This document shows, piece after piece, positions 1-5,003 of a DNA stretch of 21,539 nucleotides. Positions within the stretch are counted from its first letter, which is position 1, and every line of letters starts with the position of its first letter. The notes under the pieces were generated by a model that worked only from the letters and a program-made list of their open reading frames with translations, was not told the DNA's origin and searched no databases. The position numbers and the translations under genes are program-made. This DNA comes from a virus. Location: the IMG/VR virus record IMGVR_UViG_3300045999_003547, positions 1-21,539 of that record. One strand, given 5' to 3'.

Positions 1-61
1 AATGGTAATACCTTAGCCTTCCAAGCTAAAGCGAGGAGTTCGATTCTCCTCACCCGCTCCA
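1..61 (+). tRNA. tRNA-Gly(UCC), 5' end outside window
   Basis: The anticodon stem TTAGC/GCTAA encloses the loop CTTCCAA, giving anticodon TCC at 20-22. The T arm has a 5-bp stem and the canonical loop TTCGATT. The 3' acceptor strand CACCCGC is followed by discriminator T58 and an encoded CCA at 59-61. The 5' acceptor strand and part of the D arm lie before the window. It is probably the last member of an upstream tRNA block. Confidence 0.93.
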
Positions 62-83
62 TAAAAACTGAGAGGAGTATATC

Positions 84-578
84 GTGTATACCAGAATGAA
101 TGTTGACGCAGTGAAAGACTTCATCATGAATCAGTCTCCAGAGACAAAAGTCTACATTGGTGGAGACTCTGAGCGCATTATGATCAATGACGTTTGGTAT
201 GCCGATTATACTCTTGCTGTTGTTGTTCATATTGACGGAAAGCATGGCTGTAAAATCTTTGGTGATGTGCAGCGTGAAAAAGACTATGAGAAGAACAAGA
301 ACAGACCTCGAATGAGGCTCATGACGGAAGTCTACAAGATTTCCGAATTGTATCTCCAGCTTGCTGATGTCTTAGAAGACAGAGAAGTTGAAATTCACCT
401 GGACATCAACCCAGATGAAAGATACGGAAGTTCTTGTGTAGTGCAAGAAGCAATCGGATACATTCGCGGTATGTGTAATGTGGTGCCTATGGTAAAGCCA
501 AGAGCATTCGCAGCATCTTACTGCGCAGACAGACTAAAAGAGATCATAAACATGCAGCAAAACAAACTTGCAGCATGA
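84..578 (+). CDS. YkuK/DUF458-family RNase H-like protein
   Basis: This 164-residue protein resembles the YkuK (PF04308, 'RNase_H-like') family, predicted to adopt an RNase H fold; no reaction is established for the family. The first strand carries YIGGDSE (residues 24-30) with candidate metal ligand D28. An acidic helix follows (TEVYKISELY, E82), then HLDINPDE (about 105-112, D107/D111) and a C-terminal KPRAFAAS stretch, the usual order of acidic residues. Length fits the family. The GTG start is chosen because AGGAG lies 6 nt upstream; an in-frame ATG at 96 is the alternative. It sits 22 nt after a tRNA and just before a structured RNA and a Ro-like protein, which suggests an RNA substrate (inference). 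Confidence 0.75.
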   Translation: MYTRMNVDAVKDFIMNQSPETKVYIGGDSERIMINDVWYADYTLAVVVHIDGKHGCKIFGDVQREKDYEKNKNRPRMRLMTEVYKISELYLQLADVLEDREVEIHLDINPDERYGSSCVVQEAIGYIRGMCNVVPMVKPRAFAASYCADRLKEIINMQQNKLAA

Positions 579-579
579 C

Positions 580-608
580 TTGACAGGAAGACAATTTCCT
601 GTTACACT
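580..608 (+). promoter_or_regulatory. sigma70-like promoter of the ncRNA/TROVE operon
   Basis: TTGACA at 580-585, a 17-nt spacer and TACACT at 603-608 make a near-consensus promoter. Transcription should begin near 615. The sequence just after the -10, ATAGTCTGTTGATTGA, is shared with the cassette promoters at 6201, 6961, 8387, 12336 and 15580, so this unit belongs to the same regulatory class. The first start codon with a ribosome-binding site is at 1005, leaving an unusually long untranslated transcript. Confidence 0.8.
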
Positions 609-614
609 ATAGTC

Positions 615-963
615 TGTTGATTGAAAACTTAGGGTGATTACAGCAAACAAATTCTAACGCTAAGGAGAGTCTTTAATCGGAGGACCCGCGTAAGCGGTTA
701 CAAAGTAGACTAGGATGCACAATTGCCGAATCTTGTGCTAGTGCCTACGACATAGGATGACGCAGATAATTCTGATAGTTTGGGTGGGGAGAAGCACCTT
801 AGTTAGAACAACTGATCAAACACGAACCGAACACCCTGCTATATTTACGAGAATAGGTTCAGCAAATCAAATGACTTAGCGTGTAACGCGCTTCCGGTAT
901 GTTGGGGAGAACCCCGGCAAGGTGAGTTTCGAGTTCTCTCCTTCGGTTCAATTCCGAAAGACT
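615..963 (+). ncRNA. Candidate structured RNA with tRNA T-arm mimic (possible Y-like RNA)
   Basis: The 426 nt between the nuclease and TROVE genes have a strong promoter but no credible reading frame. A perfect T-arm mimic lies at 942-958: 5-bp stem TTCGG/CCGAA with loop TTCAATT, matching the tRNA T-loop consensus. Directly 3', AGACT (959-963) can pair with AGTCT (668-672), the position an acceptor-type stem would take. Other hairpins are 901-918 (7 bp, loop AGAA), 717-738 (GCACAA/TTGTGC), 744-756 (CCTA/TAGG) and 801-813 (AGTT/AACT). Long-range alternatives exist (657-664 with 875-882; 662-669 with 936-943), so the fold is not unique. Bacterial Y RNAs mimic tRNAs and lie beside Ro genes, hence the proposal. 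I cannot place a Ro-binding stem with confidence. A long structured leader or another phage RNA class are alternatives. Confidence 0.5.
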
Positions 964-1004
964 AAAAAGAAGAAAACTATTCTGTTGCATTGAAAGGAAA
1001 TATC

Positions 1005-2432
1005 ATGAACACTTTTGTTGACGCTGTTATGAATCAAGAAGCCCGCACTGAGAATGGAATGAAGGCGCGTAAGTCTACTTCCAATGCATGTGTGGATCTG
1101 TTTTTCAAGATCGGCGCATCTCGCGGCAAGAACATCCTGAAGGAGTTCATTGCTGCATACGTTGAGAACAAGGACCTTGCACTGCGCATTGCACAGTGGG
1201 CGCGTGATGCGCGTGGTGGTTCTGGTGAGCGCCAGGTGTTTCGCGACATCTTGGCATATCTGGAAAAGAATGATCCAGAATCCGCAAAGGCTCTTTTGCC
1301 TAAGGTGCCTACTCTTGGGCGTTGGGATGACATCTTTGTCTTCCAAACTTCCGAGTTGAAGTCTGCTGCATACAGTATGCTTGGTGATGCACTGCGCGAG
1401 AAGAATGGTTTGGCTGCTAAGTGGACTCCTCGCCAAGGTCCAATCGCAGTTGAGATCCGCAAGTTCTTCGGCATGTCTCCGAAGTTCTATCGGAAGTCTC
1501 TTGTTGAGATGACTAAGGTCGTTGAGCAACAAATGTGTGCTAAGGAATGGGATGAGATCAACTTCTCTCATGTTCCTTCTGTTGCACATGCGCGATACAA
1601 GAAGGCTTTTGGGCGTAACACTCCTAAGTACGCTGAGTACGTGACTTCCCTTGTTAAGGGTGACAACCCCGAAGTCAAGGTGAATGCAGGTGCAGTGTAT
1701 CCTTACGATGTGTTGAAGGGTGCGATCTCTCCTTACAATAGAGTTCAGTTTGACAAGACTGGGCTTGATCTGATGACTAAGCAGTGGGAAGCACTGGAGA
1801 ACTTCATCGGTGATGCAAGCGTGTTGCCTCTGGTTGACGTTAGCGGATCTATGACTATCCCTGTGGGTGGTCATGGTTCTAAGACTCAGTTGAATTGTCT
1901 GGAAGTTGCAGTCTCTTTGGGATTGTACTGTGCAGACAAGAACAAGGGTAAGTTCAAGGACACGTTCTTGACTTTCTCTGGTAAGCCAGAACTGTTGCAT
2001 CTTAAGGGTAACATCGTTCAGAAGATTGAGCAGATGACTTCCTCAGATTGGGGAATGAATACTGATCTGGTTTCAGCAATGAACCTGATCCTGATGACTG
2101 CTGTGAAGGGCAATGTTCCTCAAGAGGAAATGCCTGGAATGCTTCTGATCATGTCCGATATGCAGTTTGATCGATGCGCAAGTTTTGATGACTCCGCTAT
2201 GGAGACAATCAAGCGCAAGTTCACTCAGAACGGATATGAAGTGCCTGCGATTGTGTTCTGGAATATCAACTCAAAGGACAATGTTCCTGCGAAGTCTAAT
2301 CAGAGCAAGGTTGCGATGGTATCTGGTTTCAGCCCAGCTATCATGAAGTCTGTTCTGAGTGCTGACACTGAAAAGTTCACACCAGAAGGCATCATGTTGA
2401 ACACTGTGATGGTACCAAGGTACGATCTGTAA
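1005..2432 (+). CDS. TROVE/Ro60-like (DUF2828-type) protein with vWA domain
   Basis: This 475-residue protein has the two-part architecture of Ro60/Rsr relatives. The N-terminal helical-repeat part carries the family block ARDARGGSGERQVFRD (residues 66-81). A C-terminal vWA domain has a complete metal-ion-dependent adhesion site: DVSGS (278-282), the threonine of NTDL (T353) and the aspartate of MSDMQ (D385). Ro proteins bind misfolded RNAs in the ring cavity and Y RNAs on its outer surface, and the bacterial homologue tethers to exonucleases. The ATG at 1005 is preceded by AAAGGAAA; an in-frame TTG at 990 has no better site. The stop overlaps the next start (TAATG). DUF2828 and TROVE are related, and I cannot decide between them by eye. 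Confidence 0.85.
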   Translation: MNTFVDAVMNQEARTENGMKARKSTSNACVDLFFKIGASRGKNILKEFIAAYVENKDLALRIAQWARDARGGSGERQVFRDILAYLEKNDPESAKALLPKVPTLGRWDDIFVFQTSELKSAAYSMLGDALREKNGLAAKWTPRQGPIAVEIRKFFGMSPKFYRKSLVEMTKVVEQQMCAKEWDEINFSHVPSVAHARYKKAFGRNTPKYAEYVTSLVKGDNPEVKVNAGAVYPYDVLKGAISPYNRVQFDKTGLDLMTKQWEALENFIGDASVLPLVDVSGSMTIPVGGHGSKTQLNCLEVAVSLGLYCADKNKGKFKDTFLTFSGKPELLHLKGNIVQKIEQMTSSDWGMNTDLVSAMNLILMTAVKGNVPQEEMPGMLLIMSDMQFDRCASFDDSAMETIKRKFTQNGYEVPAIVFWNINSKDNVPAKSNQSKVAMVSGFSPAIMKSVLSADTEKFTPEGIMLNTVMVPRYDL

Positions 2433-3064
2433 TGATCAAGACAGATGTTGAAGCGTGGCAGAAATACCCGTTTCATAGAAGTTGGTTCAATAAATTGTGG
2501 GTAGCCGATACGTTCGGCTATCTATGTGGTCCCAATGCGGTGCCTGTGCCCGTAGAGGATAACTACATCGTAAAGCCAATTTACAACTTACATGGAATGG
2601 GAGCAGGAGCCAAGATTAAGCATCTTCGCCCAGAAGATGTTGATCATGTTCCTCCTGGATATTTCTGGTGCGAAAGATTCATCGGTGATCATTACTCCAT
2701 TGAACTTACATGGCGTAAGGGTCATTGGAATGTAGTCTCTGTCTTTCAGGGATTCCATTCCAATGAGCAAGAGTTGTTCAGATTTGTCAAATGGAAAAGA
2801 GTCTCGCCTGAGATTCATCTTCCTAAGAAACTTGATGAACTGTGGGACTGTGGATCTATCAATGTTGAAATGATAGACAACAAGATCATTGAAGTTCATC
2901 TCAGAGGTACTCCTGATCCAGTTGAGTACGATGAGTTGATACCAATTTGGAATGATACACCGGAATGTGTTGTCAACGAACTAAAAACCATGTATAATTT
3001 CATACATAGTGAAGACAAAGTTCTAAATTCGGAATTCTACAGAGTAGGATTCTTTGTAAAGTAA
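2432..3064 (+). CDS. ATP-grasp-like protein coupled to the TROVE gene
   Basis: This 210-residue protein shows the hallmarks of a compact ATP-grasp domain in the right order. YIVKPIYNLHGMGAGA (45-60) gives the nucleotide-binding lysine and a glycine-rich loop. WCERFIGDHYSIE (79-91) resembles the adenine-contacting Glu and following strand, and NVEMIDNKIIEVHLR (144-158) resembles the metal-binding acidic strand that usually ends E-x-N-x-R; here the Asn is His156. ATP-grasp enzymes join a carboxylate to an amine, thiol or similar nucleophile via an acyl phosphate; the substrate is unknown. The start codon overlaps the TROVE stop by one base, implying coupled translation. Similar proteins occur in other phages as hypotheticals (recollection). 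It ends one base before a tRNA gene. Confidence 0.55.
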   Translation: MIKTDVEAWQKYPFHRSWFNKLWVADTFGYLCGPNAVPVPVEDNYIVKPIYNLHGMGAGAKIKHLRPEDVDHVPPGYFWCERFIGDHYSIELTWRKGHWNVVSVFQGFHSNEQELFRFVKWKRVSPEIHLPKKLDELWDCGSINVEMIDNKIIEVHLRGTPDPVEYDELIPIWNDTPECVVNELKTMYNFIHSEDKVLNSEFYRVGFFVK

Positions 3065-3138
3065 GCGGGATTAGTTTATTGGTAAAACGAAACCTTGCCA
3101 AGGTTTAGTGACCAGTTCGATTCTGGTATTCCGCTCCA
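3065..3138 (+). tRNA. tRNA-Gly(GCC)
   Basis: Acceptor GCGGGAT pairs with ATTCCGC, discriminator T, CCA encoded at 3136-3138. The anticodon arm is AAACC, loop TTGCCAA, GGTTT, giving anticodon GCC. The T loop is canonical. It starts directly after the stop codon of the ATP-grasp-like gene, so it is probably cut from the same transcript. Confidence 0.93.
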
Positions 3139-3146
3139 GTAACAAT

Positions 3147-3221
3147 GGTGGCTATGGTGTAATGGAAGCACTCGACTCTGTGAAAGTCGTAGCCTGAGGT
3201 CGGTACTCAGTAGTCACCCCA
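3147..3221 (+). tRNA. tRNA-His(GUG) with encoded G-1
   Basis: Acceptor GTGGCTA (3148-3154) pairs with TAGTCAC, the extra G-1 at 3147 faces C73, and CCA is encoded. The anticodon arm CGACT/AGTCG has loop CTGTGAA, giving GTG. The G-1:C73 pair is the histidine identity element. The T arm (CTGAG/CTCAG) is paired but its loop is GTCGGTA instead of TTCRANY, losing T54 and A58. Confidence 0.88.
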
Positions 3222-3228
3222 ATTTAAT

Positions 3229-3304
3229 GCTGCTTTAGCTGATGTGGTCATAGCGGAGGCCTGAAGAGCCTTGGAACGTGGTTCGATCCCACGAGGCAGC
3301 ACCA
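3229..3304 (+). tRNA. tRNA-Phe(GAA)
   Basis: Acceptor GCTGCTT pairs with AGGCAGC (one G-T), discriminator A, CCA encoded. Anticodon arm GAGGC, loop CTGAAGA, GCCTT gives GAA. The T arm is CGTGG/CCACG with loop TTCGATC. Confidence 0.93.
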
Positions 3305-3312
3305 GAACAAAC

Positions 3313-3388
3313 ACGCCCTTGGTGAAACTGGAGATCACATAAGTCTACGAAATTTAAGTTGGGGATTCGAATTCCTCAGGGCGTACCA
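3313..3388 (+). tRNA. tRNA-Arg(ACG)
   Basis: Acceptor ACGCCCT pairs perfectly with AGGGCGT, discriminator A, CCA encoded. The D arm is GTGA/TCAC. The anticodon arm TAAGT/ATTTA (one G-T) holds loop CTACGAA, giving ACG, normally read as inosine at position 34 after host TadA modification. T arm GGGGA/TCCTC has loop TTCGAAT. Confidence 0.85.
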
Positions 3389-3393
3389 TTATT

Positions 3394-3485
3394 GGCGCTG
3401 TGGCAGAGTCCGGTTTATTGCAGCAGTCTTGAAAACTGCCGATCCCGAAAGGGGTCCGTGAGTTCGAATCTCACCGGCGCCGCCA
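3394..3485 (+). tRNA. tRNA-Ser(UGA)
   Basis: Class II tRNA: acceptor GGCGCTG with CGGCGCC, discriminator G and encoded CCA. Anticodon arm GCAGT/ACTGC has loop CTTGAAA, giving TGA. The long variable arm (GATCCC GAAA GGGGTC) and G73 are serine identity features. Confidence 0.93.
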
Positions 3486-3493
3486 GTAAGTAT

Positions 3494-3582
3494 AGTGAGT
3501 TGGATGAGTGGCTTAAATCGGCACCCTGCTAAGGTGTTGTTCGTAGAAATACGGACCGTGGGTTCGAATCCCACACTCACTG
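3494..3582 (+). tRNA. tRNA-Ser(GCU), CCA not encoded
   Basis: Class II tRNA: acceptor AGTGAGT pairs with ACTCACT, discriminator G3582. Anticodon arm GCACC/GGTGT (one G-T at its outer end) has loop CTGCTAA, giving GCT. A long variable arm is present. The three bases after the discriminator are CCG, so the tail must be repaired by a nucleotidyltransferase. It is the only complete tRNA here without an encoded CCA. Confidence 0.9.
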
Positions 3583-3588
3583 CCGTCA

Positions 3589-3617
3589 TTGACAAAGAAA
3601 TGATCTTCTGATAAAAT
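3589..3617 (+). promoter_or_regulatory. Promoter inside the tRNA array
   Basis: TTGACA at 3589-3594, a 17-nt spacer and TAAAAT at 3612-3617 form a near-consensus promoter between tRNA-Ser(GCU) and tRNA-Leu. The predicted start near 3624 is only about 3 nt before mature tRNA-Leu, so this promoter gives the last four tRNAs, and possibly the following hydrolase gene, a second transcript. Confidence 0.8.
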
Positions 3618-3626
3618 GTTTATGTT

Positions 3627-3703
3627 GCCCCGGTGATGGAACCGGTATACGTGTCGGATTCAAAATCCGAATTTTGAGGGTTCGAATCCCTCCTGGGGCA
3701 CCA
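3627..3703 (+). tRNA. tRNA-Leu(CAA) with short variable loop
   Basis: Acceptor GCCCCGG pairs with CTGGGGC, discriminator A, CCA encoded. Anticodon arm TCGGA/TCCGA has loop TTCAAAA, giving CAA (UUG codon). Only 5 nt (3671-3675) separate the anticodon and T stems, so this is a class I shape, whereas bacterial tRNA-Leu normally has a long variable arm. The D stem is short (ATG/CGT). Confidence 0.8.
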
Positions 3704-3714
3704 GAAGAAATAAT

Positions 3715-3789
3715 GCGCCTCTAGCTCAATGGGAGAGCAGAGCCCTCATAAGACTTTGGTACTTGGATCGAAACCAAGGGGGCGCACCA
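3715..3789 (+). tRNA. tRNA-Met(CAU) or tRNA-Ile2
   Basis: Acceptor GCGCCTC pairs with GGGGCGC, discriminator A, CCA encoded. The anticodon loop CTCATAA gives CAT; its stem GAGCC/GACTT contains a C-A mismatch. The T loop is ATCGAAA (A54 instead of T54). CAT can mean elongator Met, or Ile2 if lysidine-modified, and I cannot tell which. It lacks the three G-C pairs of an initiator anticodon stem. Confidence 0.78.
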
Positions 3790-3796
3790 AGAATTT

Positions 3797-3893
3797 ACCT
3801 CTATAGTTTAATGGCAGAACACCCGGCTTATAATCGGTTAAATGGCTCCGCGACGGGGGCGTAGTGTAGGTTCGAATCCTACTAGAGGTACCA
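3797..3893 (+). tRNA. tRNA-Ile(UAU) with a 27-nt variable region
   Basis: Acceptor ACCTCTA pairs perfectly with TAGAGGT, discriminator A, CCA encoded. D stem GTTT/GAAC. The anticodon loop CTTATAA gives TAT (AUA codon). The T arm GTAGG/CCTAC with TTCGAAT is canonical. The variable region 3839-3865 is 27 nt and can form a hairpin (GCTCC with GGGGC), which is unexpected for Ile. Either a class II-like isoleucine tRNA or a small insertion. Confidence 0.75.
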
Positions 3894-3895
3894 AT

Positions 3896-3973
3896 GCACC
3901 GGTGGCAGAGTGGTCAAATGCAACGGATTGCAAATCCGTAAAGTCGTCAGTTCAAATCTGACCCGGTGCTCCA
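3896..3973 (+). tRNA. tRNA-Cys(GCA)
   Basis: Acceptor GCACCGG pairs with CCGGTGC, discriminator T, CCA encoded. The anticodon arm ACGGA/TCCGT with loop TTGCAAA gives GCA. T arm GTCAG/CTGAC, loop TTCAAAT. U73 is a cysteine identity base. It is the last tRNA before the hydrolase gene. Confidence 0.92.
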
Positions 3974-4012
3974 CTCATTTTCATAAATACTTCCATTTGT
4001 AGAGGAAGTGTT

Positions 4013-4495
4013 ATGAACTATCAAGAAGTAAGAAGCATCGCTAAAGACGGCGATGTTCTCTTTTTCCATGTTGACAAGAGACGTTTCTTGTCTAGACTTG
4101 TTTCATGGTTTACTCAAAGCCCGCATACGCATGTGGGCTTTTTGTTTTGGTTCAAAGACAGATTGATGCTTCTGGACTCAGGAACAAAGGGTGGATCTAG
4201 AATCATTCTTGCATCCAAATACTTTGACAATACATTTGATCTTGTGCAAGCGCCTAGAGTGTGGAGCGATATTGAAGAGAAGGCTTTAGCTAGATCAGGT
4301 TCTGCGCACTATGGATGGTTTAGCGCAGGATACATTGGGCTGAGGGAGTTCATGTTCACGCACTTTGGTATTCGTCTACCTGCCAATAAAAACAACAGAA
4401 ACAAAGCGTGTTCGGAGTTCGTTGCGGAGATACTGGAACTTGAAGACGTTGACATTTCACCCGCCCTCTTGTATAATCAACTCCAACATCGGTAA
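4013..4495 (+). CDS. Permuted NlpC/P60 (YiiX-like) cysteine hydrolase
   Basis: This 160-residue protein matches the circularly permuted papain-like NlpC/P60 group (YiiX/YebB type). The catalytic His comes first, in SPHTHVGF (H40), and the nucleophile follows in NKACSEFVAEIL (C133). Members are predicted to cleave amide or ester bonds in peptidoglycan or lipids; the substrate here is unknown. No signal peptide or membrane segment is visible. The ATG is 6 nt after GAGGA. It follows the tRNA array by about 40 nt with no separate promoter visible. The codons for residues 35-45, including H40, form a terminator-shaped hairpin, so its expression may be attenuated. Confidence 0.72.
   Translation: MNYQEVRSIAKDGDVLFFHVDKRRFLSRLVSWFTQSPHTHVGFLFWFKDRLMLLDSGTKGGSRIILASKYFDNTFDLVQAPRVWSDIEEKALARSGSAHYGWFSAGYIGLREFMFTHFGIRLPANKNNRNKACSEFVAEILELEDVDISPALLYNQLQHR
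4116..4148 (+). terminator. Terminator-like hairpin inside a coding sequence
   Basis: AAGCCCGCAT (4117-4126), tetraloop ACGC and ATGTGGGCTT (4131-4140) form a 10-bp stem with one G-T pair, extendable by A4116-T4141. It is followed by TTTGTTTT. This is a textbook intrinsic terminator, but it lies in codons 35-45 of the hydrolase gene. It may end the tRNA transcript when the gene is not being translated. Confidence 0.65.
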
Positions 4496-4510
4496 CTATG
4501 GAGTTTTGTT

Positions 4511-4813
4511 ATGAGTGGTGGTCGTTTCAACTATGATCAAAACAGGATCGGATACATCGTAGATGAGATTGAGCAAATCATCGAACATTACAATCGTGAT
4601 GATGAAGATGATTGGGGTGGAAAGTATCGCGAACGCTACACCAAAGAAGAGATCGCAAAGTTCAAAGAGGGTTGCTTCTTCTTAGAGAAGGCGCAAATAT
4701 ACGCACAACGAATTGACTGGCTACTGTCTGGAGATGACGGCACAGACTCATTCTTCCGTCGGCTTGAACATGATCTAAATGAACTTGAGGAAATATATGC
4801 TAAAAGGGCTTGA
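4511..4813 (+). CDS. Conserved phage hypothetical protein (MSGGRFNYDQ family)
   Basis: A 100-residue acidic, mostly helical protein starting MSGGRFNYDQNRIGYIVDEIEQII. This start is recurrent in small phage proteins of unknown function (recollection, not searched). The centre is highly charged (HYNRDDEDDWGGKYRERYT) and the rest reads as amphipathic helices. No cysteine motif, signal peptide or membrane segment. The ATG follows a weak GGAG. The gene overlaps the next start by 17 nt and probably shares a transcript with the hydrolase upstream. Confidence 0.8.
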   Translation: MSGGRFNYDQNRIGYIVDEIEQIIEHYNRDDEDDWGGKYRERYTKEEIAKFKEGCFFLEKAQIYAQRIDWLLSGDDGTDSFFRRLEHDLNELEEIYAKRA

Positions 4814-5003
4814 AATTGACTATGAGGTTGCTGACAAGATCACTGTTCTCAACCTAAAGGATGCGCGTGAGACTTTGATCATTGAAAATAAGATGCTTGA
4901 GGCTCTTGAGCGAATGGAAGACTATCAGTTAGCCGATTTCGGATACAATCACAATCTGATCAATGCAATCGGCACTGTTCTTCATTACTACGGCGAAGAC
5001 TAA
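4797..5003 (+). CDS. Conserved small phage protein
   Basis: A 68-residue protein from the ATG at 4797, placed after GAGGAAA. An in-frame ATG 18 nt upstream lacks a comparable site. It reads MLKGLEIDYEVADKITVLNLKD, a start I recall from small phage proteins of unknown function, and ends NAIGTVLHYYGED. Helical and acidic, no membrane segment. It overlaps the previous gene and runs convergently into the leftward membrane gene, overlapping by 4 nt, so no room remains for a conventional intergenic terminator. Confidence 0.8.
   Translation: MLKGLEIDYEVADKITVLNLKDARETLIIENKMLEALERMEDYQLADFGYNHNLINAIGTVLHYYGED

Noticed and set aside
615-963. tmRNA, RNase P RNA, group I intron, GOLLD or ROOL as identity of the structured RNA
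   Set aside because: No tmRNA acceptor/CCA or tag frame, no RNase P signature, no convincing intron core; GOLLD and ROOL are usually clearly longer. A covariance search is needed to exclude them fully.
942-970. A complete tRNA ending near 963
   Set aside because: Only the T arm is canonical. No 7-bp acceptor, D arm or anticodon arm can be built at normal spacing, and no CCA follows.
948-2000. Long open frame (350 codons) on the minus strand
   Set aside because: It lies wholly opposite the TROVE gene, has no ribosome-binding site or promoter, and the protein has no coherent domain; it is a codon-bias shadow.
3389-3595. Minus-strand frame with VGFEPTVRISTN-like sequence over the tRNA-Ser genes
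   Set aside because: This is the known artefact of translating the complement of tRNA T arms; the plus strand encodes two well-folded tRNAs.
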